The notes under the pieces: generated by a model | Databases searched by the model: none | What the model saw: only the letters and a program-made list of their open reading frames with translations | Told to the model about the DNA's origin: nothing | Part shown: positions 1 to 7,836 of the stretch, piece after piece | How the letters are laid out: each line of letters starts with the position of its first letter | Position numbering within the stretch: position 1 is the stretch's first letter | Program-made: the position numbers and the translations under genes | Assembly (NCBI GenBank): GCA_003516285.1 | Contig: DPCK01000159.1 | Span: 4,727 to 20,010, forward strand | DNA: 15,284 nucleotides | Direction: 5' to 3' | DNA from: Lutibacter sp. | Lineage (GTDB): Bacteria > Bacteroidota > Bacteroidia > Flavobacteriales > Flavobacteriaceae

Positions 1-1473
1 ATTTTAAGCTCTGTTGAATCACTTAAATCCGATTTTCAAAATAAAGATAAAAAATTAAGGAATGAGATTGATTTGATTTTTAACAATTCAAAGAGACTCT
101 TAAGATTAATAAACCAGTTATTGGACTTTAAAAAATCAGAAGATAATAATTTTCGGTTAAAACCATCAAAAACCAATATTTGGAAATTTTCAAAAGCAAT
201 TTTTCAAGATTTTAAAAGAGAAGCAAAAAAAAGAAATATAGATTTTACAATAACCACAACAAATGAGGATTTGGAAATTTATATCGATAGAAATTTAATG
301 GATAAAGTATATTTTAACTTGTTATCCAACGCTTTTAAATTTACACCTAATAACGGAAAAATTTCTATTACAATTCAAGATCATAAAAACTCCGATAATG
401 TGAGTATTTGTTTTTCAGATTCGGGTATTGGAATTCCTCAAGGGGAAATACAAAATGTTTTTAAAGCATTTTATCAAGGCTCAAATAATTATAGAAATAG
501 CTCTGGAATTGGATTGCATTTATCAAAAAACTTTATCGATTTACATCAAGGAAAGATTGATGTCATTTCAAAAAATGGAGCTGTGTTTACTATAAACTTG
601 CTAAAGGGTAAATCGCACTTGAATGAAAAGGATATCATAGATGAGCCTATGATTGATTTAGTGGATGAAGCCGATTATTTGGAATCTGAAGACATTATTT
701 TATCAAACAAAGCAGTTGAGGATAAGGATAAATATACCATTCTTTTTATTGAAGACAATATTGATTTATTGGAATTTATAGTCAAAAAGTTTGATGACGA
801 ATATAATGTTTATACATCTCAAGGCAATGATGCCATTGAGCAGGCATTGAGAATAATACCTGATATAATTGTATGCGATTTAAATTTACCTGAAAAAAAC
901 GGGTTTGAAATATGTGAAATATTGAAAAAAGATTTAAGGACCTCTCATATACCAACCATCATTTTAACAGCTGTTGACAACCAGCAATCCTACATTAAGG
1001 CTTTGGAGTCTGGAGCAGATCTTTATTTAACCAAGCCCTTTAATTTAAAAGTACTGTCCCAATCAATAAAAGGATTATTATTTAACAGAGAAAAATTAAA
1101 ATATTATTTTAAAAACAATCTCGATGTTATTGATGAGCATAGTTTTGGTGTTCCGGAACAATTATTTATAAAAAAACTTAATGAATTCTTAGACGCTAAC
1201 ATTGCAAATTCCGATTTAACAGTTGAAGAACTTGCCGCTTTTCTAAATATCTCAAGAGTGCAATTGTATAGAAAGGTAAAAGCCATTTTAGGCATTAATG
1301 TAAGTGATCATATAAATAATTTACGATTGGATAACGCAGCAAAAATGCTGAAAAATTCTGATTTAAATATATCGGAAGTTGGTTATGCTTCAGGTTTTTC
1401 TTCCCCCAATTATTTTTCCACAGCTTTCAAAAATAAGTATGGAGTTTCTCCTAAAGAGTATAAAGCCGAATAA
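1..1473 (+). CDS. Hybrid two-component system regulator (HTCS), C-terminal part; 5' end outside the window
   Basis: The reading frame is open from base 1 to the TAA at 1471-1473, giving 490 residues of a larger protein. The TTG at codon 25 is not a start, because residues 1-48 already read as the second helix of a HisKA dimerisation domain (NSKRLLRLINQLLDFKKSE). The phospho-accepting His lies just upstream, outside the window. A HATPase domain follows, with N-box Asn110, G1 box DSGIGIP (140-146) and G2 box GIGLHLS (169-175). After an acidic linker comes a receiver domain (about 245-360) with acidic Glu251/Asp252, phospho-acceptor Asp293, Thr323 and Lys345. The end is an AraC-type double helix-turn-helix (about 395-490). 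Family knowledge: such proteins have a periplasmic sugar sensor and activate an adjacent polysaccharide locus; the B. thetaiotaomicron fructan homologue BT1754 senses fructose. The position directly upstream of a fructan operon supports that role. The sensor domain itself cannot be seen. Confidence 0.93.
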   Translation: MLSSVESLKSDFQNKDKKLRNEIDLIFNNSKRLLRLINQLLDFKKSEDNNFRLKPSKTNIWKFSKAIFQDFKREAKKRNIDFTITTTNEDLEIYIDRNLMDKVYFNLLSNAFKFTPNNGKISITIQDHKNSDNVSICFSDSGIGIPQGEIQNVFKAFYQGSNNYRNSSGIGLHLSKNFIDLHQGKIDVISKNGAVFTINLLKGKSHLNEKDIIDEPMIDLVDEADYLESEDIILSNKAVEDKDKYTILFIEDNIDLLEFIVKKFDDEYNVYTSQGNDAIEQALRIIPDIIVCDLNLPEKNGFEICEILKKDLRTSHIPTIILTAVDNQQSYIKALESGADLYLTKPFNLKVLSQSIKGLLFNREKLKYYFKNNLDVIDEHSFGVPEQLFIKKLNEFLDANIANSDLTVEELAAFLNISRVQLYRKVKAILGINVSDHINNLRLDNAAKMLKNSDLNISEVGYASGFSSPNYFSTAFKNKYGVSPKEYKAE

Positions 1474-1520
1474 TTAATTTAATTTTCTTCAAATTTTTAT
1501 TTTTTTATCTAAATAAACAT

Positions 1521-1555
1521 GTAACAAAATTATAATATTGGTAACATTATTATAA
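1521..1555. repeat. 20-bp-period direct repeat, candidate HTCS operator
   Basis: The 15-mer GTAACAWWATTATAA occurs at 1521-1535 and again at 1541-1555, exactly 20 bp apart, with only the two W positions differing. Two copies on the same face of the helix, in the gap between an AraC-domain regulator gene and its presumed target operon, are what a tandem AraC-type binding site would look like. A third GTAACA is present in inverse orientation at 1654-1659. The region is very AT-rich, so chance similarity of the ATTATAA part is a real alternative; the GTAACA cores are less easily explained by composition. Binding is inferred, not shown. Confidence 0.4.
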
Positions 1556-1645
1556 CTACATCGTTTTCGTAAGAATCTTTTAATTATTATAAATATCTGA
1601 AAAACAATACTTTAATAATTAATTAACAAATAATTAATCATAACA

Positions 1646-1658
1646 TAACAAATTGTTA
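1646..1658. promoter_or_regulatory. 13-bp perfect palindrome TAACAAATTGTTA upstream of the sugar operon
   Basis: TAACAA-A-TTGTTA is a perfect odd palindrome centred about 68 bp before the MFS start codon. Its right arm runs into GTTACA, so it contains an inverted copy of the GTAACA core found in the direct repeat at 1521 and 1541. It could be a dimeric regulator site. No exact match to the Bacteroidota promoter pattern (TTTG, then TAnnTTTG) was found in this gap, so its place relative to a transcription start is unknown. Confidence 0.25.
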
Positions 1659-1670
1659 CAAGATCAAAAT

Positions 1671-1709
1671 TTTTAGTGATTTATTAAAAATATCTTACAA
1701 TCACTAAAA
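1671..1709 (+). promoter_or_regulatory. 11-bp inverted repeat directly before the MFS start (leader hairpin or operator)
   Basis: The arms TTTTAGTGATT (1671-1681) and AATCACTAAAA (1699-1709) are perfectly complementary and enclose a 17-nt AT-rich loop. The right arm ends 10 bases before the ATG at 1720. In RNA this would form a stem-loop next to the translation start. In DNA the arm centres are about 28 bp apart, close to three helical turns, which would also suit a dimeric DNA-binding protein. It has no following T-run, so it is not a normal intrinsic terminator. The function is inferred. Confidence 0.45.
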
Positions 1710-1719
1710 TTTAACAATT

Positions 1720-3033
1720 ATGAATAAAGTTTTGATTTGGTCTATTACAGCGGCATTAGCAGGATTCCTTTTTGGTTTTGACACGGTAGTAATATCAGGT
1801 GCAGATAAAAAGTTACAACTATTATGGGGTTCCTCTGATGCTTTTCACGGAGCAATAGTGATGGCAATGGCGCTTTGGGGAACTGTGGTTGGTGCAATAT
1901 TTGGCGGAATCCCAACAAATAAATGGGGAAGGAAAAACACCTTAATATTAATAGGTGTATTGTACACAATCTCAGCTATTGGATCTGGCTTGGCAAATGA
2001 CCCTTGGACTTTTGCCATATTTAGATTTATTGGCGGTTTGGGTGTTGGCGCGTCAACCATTGCTGCTCCTGCATATATTTCTGAAATTGCTCCGGCTAAA
2101 GACCGTGGCCGTCTGGTTGCTTTATACCAATTTAATATAGTATTTGGAATCCTTGTTGCATTTTTATCAAATTATCTTTTAAGCGGCATTGGTGAAAATG
2201 ATTGGAGATGGATGATGGGCGTAGAAGCTTTACCGGCCATAATTTATACAATTTTTATGTTTAGTGTGCCTAAAAGTCCTAGATGGCTAATCTCTAAACT
2301 TAGGATTGACGAAGCAAAAAAAGTTTTGGAAATCATTAATCCGGATTCAGATGTTGAAAAATTAATGTTCGAAATTAAAGAAGAAAACAACAGAGACTTG
2401 CCGGGAGAAAATATATTTATGAAAAAATATCGTTTTCCCCTTACCCTTGCCTTTCTTATGGCAATGTTTAATCAATTATCAGGGATCAATGCTTTTTTAT
2501 ATTACGCGCCAAGAATATTTCAGGAAGCGGGATTGGGTGAAAGTACTGCGTTGTTAAGCAGTATCGGTATTGGTTTTATAAACCTTGTTTTTACACTTTT
2601 GGGTGTCTTCCTAATAGATAAACTTGGTCGTAAACAATTGATGTTTATAGGCTCCTTTGGCTATATTATCTCTTTGTCACTTGTGGCCATGGCCTTTTTC
2701 TTTGGATGGACAGGAATGGCCGTTCCAATATTCTTGTTTTTATTTATTGCAGCCCATGCCATTGGCCAGGGTGCAGTAATCTGGGTGTTTATATCAGAAA
2801 TATTTCCAAATCATTTAAGGGCTTCCGGTCAATCATTTGGAAGCACCACACATTGGTTGTTGGCAGCCATCATTCCGGCGCTAATTCCAACCTTATTTTC
2901 AACAATAGGTGCAGGAGTTGTATTTCTGTTTTTTGCAATAATGATGGTGTTTCAATTGCTTTTTGTATTCTTTATGATGCCAGAAACAAAAGGAGTTCCA
3001 TTGGAAGAATTAAGTAAAGAATTAACCAAATAA
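1720..3033 (+). CDS. MFS sugar porter, probable fructose importer of the inner membrane
   Basis: A 437-residue major facilitator protein of the sugar porter family (relatives include XylE and the GLUTs) with about 12 hydrophobic segments. Family marks in order: GFLFGFDTVVISGA in helix 1; NKWGRK at 67-72 in the loop after helix 2 (Asn replaces the usual Asp); RGR in the loop after helix 4; PKSPRWL near 184-190 at the end of the first half (Lys185 where PESPRWL is usual); NQLSGIN at 251-257 in helix 7 (Asn251 where many members have Gln); DKLGRK; and a final PETKG. The hydrophilic centre (about 190-238) separates the two halves. The ATG sits right before helix 1, so the start is well placed. 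It opens a four-gene string and lies 10 bp before the GH32 gene. The B. thetaiotaomicron fructan locus also includes an inner-membrane monosaccharide transporter (BT1758). The fructose substrate is inferred from context; the family also carries glucose, xylose and others. Confidence 0.9.
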   Translation: MNKVLIWSITAALAGFLFGFDTVVISGADKKLQLLWGSSDAFHGAIVMAMALWGTVVGAIFGGIPTNKWGRKNTLILIGVLYTISAIGSGLANDPWTFAIFRFIGGLGVGASTIAAPAYISEIAPAKDRGRLVALYQFNIVFGILVAFLSNYLLSGIGENDWRWMMGVEALPAIIYTIFMFSVPKSPRWLISKLRIDEAKKVLEIINPDSDVEKLMFEIKEENNRDLPGENIFMKKYRFPLTLAFLMAMFNQLSGINAFLYYAPRIFQEAGLGESTALLSSIGIGFINLVFTLLGVFLIDKLGRKQLMFIGSFGYIISLSLVAMAFFFGWTGMAVPIFLFLFIAAHAIGQGAVIWVFISEIFPNHLRASGQSFGSTTHWLLAAIIPALIPTLFSTIGAGVVFLFFAIMMVFQLLFVFFMMPETKGVPLEELSKELTK

Positions 3034-3043
3034 ATATAAAAGA

Positions 3044-4648
3044 ATGTATAAAATGAAAAATTTAATTTTAGTTGTTTTAGGATTGTTTGTATTAGCTGGA
3101 TGCAAACAAACGCCTAAAGAAGGACAAGATACTTCACAGAATGTTGATAAAATCTATTCAGAAGAAGAACTTTACAGGCCAAATTTTCACTTTACGCCAA
3201 AAAAGGGATGGATGAATGATCCAAATGGAATGTTTTATTTAAATGGATATTACCATTTATATTTTCAGTATTACCCTGATGGAAATGTTTGGGGACCTAT
3301 GCATTGGGGCCATGCAATAAGTACAGATATGATTACTTGGATAGAGCAGCCTATAGCGCTTTATCCCGATGAAAAAGGGTATATTTTTTCAGGAAGTGCC
3401 GTTGTGGATGTAAATAATTCTTCAGGTTTTGGAAGTATTTCAAATCCTCCAATAATCGCTATATTTACCTACCACGATCCTGAAATTGCAAAGAAAGAAG
3501 GAATCGATGTGGAAAGTCAGGCTATTGCATATTCTTTGGATCAAGGACGAACTTTTACCAAATATGCCAACAATCCAGTAATCAAAAATCCGGGAATTAG
3601 AGATTTTAGAGATCCAAAAGTAACTTGGGATGCAATTCACAAGCAATGGATTTTGGTATTGGCAGCCCAAGACAAAGCCTTTTTTTATGCTTCAAAAAAC
3701 CTAAAGGATTGGAAATTGCTTTCTGATTTCGGTGCGAATATTGGCGCACACGGCGGTGTTTGGGAATGTCCGGATTTTTTCCCGATGTTGGTTGATGGCA
3801 CAGAAGAGGTAAAATGGGTATTGATTCAAAGTTTAAATCCGGGAGGATTCAACAATGGTTCAGGAACTCAATATTTTGTAGGAGATTTTGACGGAAAAAC
3901 TTTTAAGCTTGATCCTGCTTTTCAAAATGATTTAAAGGAAGAAACTGCTTTTTGGATTGATTTTGGAAAAGATAATTATGCTGGGGTTACCTGGTCAAAC
4001 ATTCCTGATACCGATGGCAGAAAACTATTTATGGGATGGATGTCTAATTGGGAATATGCACAAGAAGTTCCAACACAAAAATGGCGAAGCGCTATGACTG
4101 TTGCACGAGAGTTAAAACTTTTTAAATCCAACAATCAATATCGAATATTCTCTCTGCCAGTAAAAGAAATTTCAAACTATGTTTCAAAAACCATCAAAAA
4201 AGACTTATTGAGTATTGATAAGGAAGTTATTTTGACCACAGATGAATTGGTAAATTTTGAAAGTTTAGATATTTCATTTAAAGTTAAAAATCTTAAAGAG
4301 GATATTTACACTTTTTCATTTGAAAATGCTAAAGGAGAGACAATAAAATTTGGAATCAATAACAAAGAAAAACACTTTTTTATTGACAGATCAAAATCTG
4401 GAGATCTTTCATTCTCAGAAAAATTTGCCGCCAAATTATCAACTGCGCCTTTTAAAACAAAAAATAATGAAATTGATGTGCGTCTTATTTTAGATAAAAC
4501 TTCCATAGAGATATTTTTTAATCAAGGAGAAACTGTGATGACAGAAATATTTTTTATGCAAAAGCCAATCGGGTCTTTTTCCGTAAAATCTGAAAATTCC
4601 AAATTTGAAATCGAAAATTTGCTAATCAACGAACTTAATTTTAACTAA
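3044..4648 (+). CDS. GH32 fructan beta-fructosidase (levanase/inulinase/invertase type), lipoprotein
   Basis: A 534-residue glycoside hydrolase of family 32, which cleaves fructosyl bonds in levan, inulin, fructo-oligosaccharides or sucrose with net retention. The three catalytic signatures are intact: WMNDPNG (56-62) with nucleophile Asp59, FRDP with transition-state stabiliser Asp190, and WECPDF with acid/base Glu241. The five-bladed propeller spans about 46-375 and the C-terminal beta-sandwich about 390-534, including an EIFFNQGE segment typical of that module. The N-terminus is a lipoprotein signal, LVLAGC-like, with Cys20 as lipidation site. No acidic cluster follows the Cys (KQTPK), so the Bacteroidota surface-export signal is not obvious and a periplasmic location is favoured. 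Translation may start at 3044 or at the in-frame ATG at 3053; both leave a workable signal. Only one GH32 is visible here. Exo- versus endo-action and linkage preference cannot be read from the sequence. Confidence 0.95.
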   Translation: MYKMKNLILVVLGLFVLAGCKQTPKEGQDTSQNVDKIYSEEELYRPNFHFTPKKGWMNDPNGMFYLNGYYHLYFQYYPDGNVWGPMHWGHAISTDMITWIEQPIALYPDEKGYIFSGSAVVDVNNSSGFGSISNPPIIAIFTYHDPEIAKKEGIDVESQAIAYSLDQGRTFTKYANNPVIKNPGIRDFRDPKVTWDAIHKQWILVLAAQDKAFFYASKNLKDWKLLSDFGANIGAHGGVWECPDFFPMLVDGTEEVKWVLIQSLNPGGFNNGSGTQYFVGDFDGKTFKLDPAFQNDLKEETAFWIDFGKDNYAGVTWSNIPDTDGRKLFMGWMSNWEYAQEVPTQKWRSAMTVARELKLFKSNNQYRIFSLPVKEISNYVSKTIKKDLLSIDKEVILTTDELVNFESLDISFKVKNLKEDIYTFSFENAKGETIKFGINNKEKHFFIDRSKSGDLSFSEKFAAKLSTAPFKTKNNEIDVRLILDKTSIEIFFNQGETVMTEIFFMQKPIGSFSVKSENSKFEIENLLINELNFN

Positions 4649-4663
4649 ACTATATTACTAATT

Positions 4664-7600
4664 ATGAGAACTAAATTAACTTTAATTTTAATTTTATTTG
4701 GGGCGTTTCTATCAATGCAAGCCCAAGAAATTGAAATACGCGGGGTAGTGACAACTTCTGAGGACGGCTCGCCATTACCGGGCACGTCGGTAGCTGTTTT
4801 AGGAACAACCAAAGGGGTTGTAACAGATTTTGACGGTAAATATTTACTAAGCAATATTGATGCAAATGCCACATTGGTATTTAGTTATGTCGGATACAAA
4901 ACTTTAAAAATTGAAATTCAGGGCAAAACAATAATAGATGTTGTTTTAGAACCTGACGCACAGTCACTGGACGAAGTTGTTTTAACGGGTTATTCTAAAG
5001 AAAGAAAAGTAGATGTTACAGGTGCGGTAACCGTTGTGGATTTAGCATCTCTTAATGGGCAAAGTATGAGTTCAGGTAATACTATGCAGTCATTACAAGG
5101 ATCTGTTGCCGGACTTTTTGTTGAAAAATCGGGCGATCCTACTGGGTTGAACAGCAGAATTTTAATTAGAGGTATAACCACTTTGGGAAATAATGACCCA
5201 CTATATATTATTGATGGCGTGCCTACAAAACGTCAGGAAGTATTCGCTAGCATCAACCCTGAATCTATTGAATCTATTCAGGTTTTAAAAGATGCATCGG
5301 CATCATCTCTCTATGGATCTAGAGCTGGAAACGGGGTTATTGTTGTTTCCACAAAAGGCAGAGCAAAAGGCAGCGATGTCAGTGTAAGCTATAATTCCAA
5401 TTTTTCAGTACAATCGGAAAAACAACAACGTTATGATATGCTAAACTCACTGCAACGAGGCCAAGCATTGTGGCAAGCCTCTGTGAATGATGGTGCAGAT
5501 CCGACTGGTGGTTATGGTGAAATTTATAATTTTGATTGGAACAATAATTTTGCAAATCCTGTTTTAAATAGTGTAACGTTACAACCATTTGTAGGTGGCG
5601 ATACCAACGTGCCGGTTGGAGATACTGATTGGCAAAAAGAGATCTATAAAACTGGATATGTTTATAATAATGAGTTAACATTAGCGGCAAATTCTGAAAA
5701 ATCTGCATTATTTATCAATATAGGGCATCTTAAAAATACAGGAATGCTGAAATATACAGGTTATGAAAGATATAGCGCTAAATTAAATTCAAGCACAAAA
5801 TTATTTAATGACAAACTAAAAATAGGCGTAAATACACAGTTTTCAACTTCTAATGAAAACTTAGCTTCCCAAGATGTTGGTAGTGCCCCAACTCCAGGGT
5901 TGGCCATAACTTTAGCGCCAACCATTCCGTTATATGACTTGAATGGGAATTATGGAGGACCGTTAGGAGCCGGTTATTCTGACAGAAATAATCCAGTATT
6001 AATGCAATATTTAAATAGATGGGACAATGCCGAGAAAAATAATTTCTTTGGAAACATTTTTGCAGAATTGCAAATTGTTAAAAATCTTAATTTTAGAAGT
6101 AGCATAGGTATAGATTTTAGTGACTTTAAGAAAAAAAATATAGAACCAAAAGTTAATAATGGATTTATTACAAGAAGCACAAACAGTCTTATTTTCGATA
6201 CCAATAAATATTCAAGTATCATTATGACAAATACTTTGAATTATGATTTGGAATTGGGAGATCATAGATTTAGTGTTTTACTTGGGTTAGAGTCCATAGA
6301 AAATAAATTGAATACTATTTTTGCTTCTGCCGATGGGTTTGCGGTTGAATCAGAATCTTATTTCGTGTTAAATGCAGCAACTGGAGCAAGATCCAATCAA
6401 GGTTTTAGCACAGGAAATAGTTTGCTTTCACAATTCGGAAAATTAAATTATGCGTTTTCCGACCGTTATTTGGCATCTGTGACTGTACGTAGAGACGGTT
6501 CATCAAGATTTGGTAAAAACAACAGATATGGTGTTTTTCCGGCGGCCACTTTAGGTTGGAGAATTAACAATGAAGAATTTTTAAAAGACAATGACATTAT
6601 TTCCAATTTAAAATTAAGAGCAGGTTATGGTGAAGTTGGAAATCAGGAAATTGGAGATTTATCAAGGTTTGGTTTGTATGAATCAAGATATGGAACAAAC
6701 CAAGCGCAACTGGCAGGCGGTTTCTTTGAAATTTACTATAATGTTGGAACTGCTTATGATATTAATGGAAATAATACCGGAACATTGCCTTCAGGATTTG
6801 TGTCCACGCAGGCTGAAAACCCAGATTTGAAATGGGAAACAACCAAAGAATGGAATTTCGGTTTAGATTTTGGCATATTAGATGAGACAATTGTTGGTTC
6901 TTTTGATTATTTTTCCAGAAAAACAAGTGATATTTTAATTACGCCTCCAATTGCATCTACAGTTGGTGAAGGACAACAACGCGTTTTAAATGGTGCTTCA
7001 ACCGAAACTACAGGTTGGGAACTTTCTTTATCATATGGTAAAGAATTTGAAAATGGCATAAGCTTCGGCGTAACAACCAATTTCAGTGCATTTAATGATA
7101 AGATTACTTATCTGCCTGAACAAGTAAGAGCAGGTTATCCGGGAACAGCTCAAAATTCTATTCTTGGCCATTCACAATTCTCAATTTTCGGATATAAAAC
7201 TGACGGATTGTTCCAAAGCCAAGCTGAAGCAGATGCTGCGCCATCAGGCGGTGTGCAAACTGGAAATTTAAGACCAGGTGGAATAAGAATTGTTGATATC
7301 AATAATGATGGAGTTATAAACGGCGACGACAGAGACTTTATAGGTACAACTTTACCTAAATTAGAATATGGTATTCGGTTGAATTTCGCCTATAAAAATT
7401 TAGACGTGGCTATTTTCGGTTCAGGTGTTGCGGGAAGAATTGGCGCAGACCCATATATATTTTGGAATAACTTTACACAAGGTAGAGATAATGCCGGTTT
7501 AGGCGTATTAAATGCTTGGACTCCAACAAATACCAATACTGATATTCCTTCTCTTTCATTGGTAAATAATTTTACTGATACTTCTGATTATATTTTCAGA

Positions 7601-7825
7601 AATAACTCGTATTTCAAGTTAAGAAACTTACAGATTGGTTATTCACTCCCAAAAGAAATGATAAACAAATGGGCAGAGATGAGCAGGTTTAGATTTTACG
7701 TTCAAGGAGAAAATTTATTTTGGTTTACGCAAAAAGATTATATCGGATCCGATCCAGAACGAACAGATGTGAATAGAATACCTGTTCCAACAACAATTTC
7801 AGTAGGGTTAAATATTAATTTTTAA
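4664..7825 (+). CDS. SusC/RagA-family TonB-dependent outer-membrane transporter
   Basis: A 1053-residue SusC-like porin that imports oligosaccharides across the outer membrane with energy from TonB, working as a pair with the SusD protein encoded 11 bp downstream. A signal peptide ends near residue 20 (SMQA/Q). A carboxypeptidase-regulatory-like beta-sandwich follows (about 22-100, with GVVTDFDGKY and FSYVGYK), then the TonB-box region LDEVVLTGYSKERK, then the plug (about 115-235) with NDPLYIIDGVP and SSLYGSRAGNG (from about 214). The rest is the 22-strand barrel, ending in a terminal Phe as usual for outer-membrane proteins. No N-terminal secretin/TonB short extension is present, so signalling through an ECF sigma/anti-sigma pair is unlikely; this agrees with control by the neighbouring HTCS. 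The length is normal for the family. The fructan substrate is inferred from the GH32 gene and fructokinase. Confidence 0.96.
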   Translation: MRTKLTLILILFGAFLSMQAQEIEIRGVVTTSEDGSPLPGTSVAVLGTTKGVVTDFDGKYLLSNIDANATLVFSYVGYKTLKIEIQGKTIIDVVLEPDAQSLDEVVLTGYSKERKVDVTGAVTVVDLASLNGQSMSSGNTMQSLQGSVAGLFVEKSGDPTGLNSRILIRGITTLGNNDPLYIIDGVPTKRQEVFASINPESIESIQVLKDASASSLYGSRAGNGVIVVSTKGRAKGSDVSVSYNSNFSVQSEKQQRYDMLNSLQRGQALWQASVNDGADPTGGYGEIYNFDWNNNFANPVLNSVTLQPFVGGDTNVPVGDTDWQKEIYKTGYVYNNELTLAANSEKSALFINIGHLKNTGMLKYTGYERYSAKLNSSTKLFNDKLKIGVNTQFSTSNENLASQDVGSAPTPGLAITLAPTIPLYDLNGNYGGPLGAGYSDRNNPVLMQYLNRWDNAEKNNFFGNIFAELQIVKNLNFRSSIGIDFSDFKKKNIEPKVNNGFITRSTNSLIFDTNKYSSIIMTNTLNYDLELGDHRFSVLLGLESIENKLNTIFASADGFAVESESYFVLNAATGARSNQGFSTGNSLLSQFGKLNYAFSDRYLASVTVRRDGSSRFGKNNRYGVFPAATLGWRINNEEFLKDNDIISNLKLRAGYGEVGNQEIGDLSRFGLYESRYGTNQAQLAGGFFEIYYNVGTAYDINGNNTGTLPSGFVSTQAENPDLKWETTKEWNFGLDFGILDETIVGSFDYFSRKTSDILITPPIASTVGEGQQRVLNGASTETTGWELSLSYGKEFENGISFGVTTNFSAFNDKITYLPEQVRAGYPGTAQNSILGHSQFSIFGYKTDGLFQSQAEADAAPSGGVQTGNLRPGGIRIVDINNDGVINGDDRDFIGTTLPKLEYGIRLNFAYKNLDVAIFGSGVAGRIGADPYIFWNNFTQGRDNAGLGVLNAWTPTNTNTDIPSLSLVNNFTDTSDYIFRNNSYFKLRNLQIGYSLPKEMINKWAEMSRFRFYVQGENLFWFTQKDYIGSDPERTDVNRIPVPTTISVGLNINF

Positions 7826-7836
7826 AAGAAAAAAAC

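Noticed and set aside
73..1473. A complete 466-residue regulator starting at the TTG at 73
   Set aside because: The frame is open to base 1 and the residues before the TTG continue the HisKA helix, so the gene is cut by the window edge rather than starting there.
1480..1487. TAATTTTC as a promoter element for the MFS operon
   Set aside because: It lies at the regulator stop codon, over 230 bp from the MFS start, with no matching upstream element.
1474..1719. A known riboswitch in the leader of the sugar operon
   Set aside because: The gap is almost wholly AT with only one simple stem-loop and no conserved riboswitch core that I recognise.
2706..3017. Shifted plus-strand frame at the end of the MFS gene, as a sign of frameshift
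   Set aside because: The main frame continues without break through the last helices to PETKG and the stop, so no frameshift is present.
5379..5708. Minus-strand open frame of 109 codons inside the SusC gene
   Set aside because: It is antisense to an intact SusC plug and barrel region, has no domain and no context of its own.
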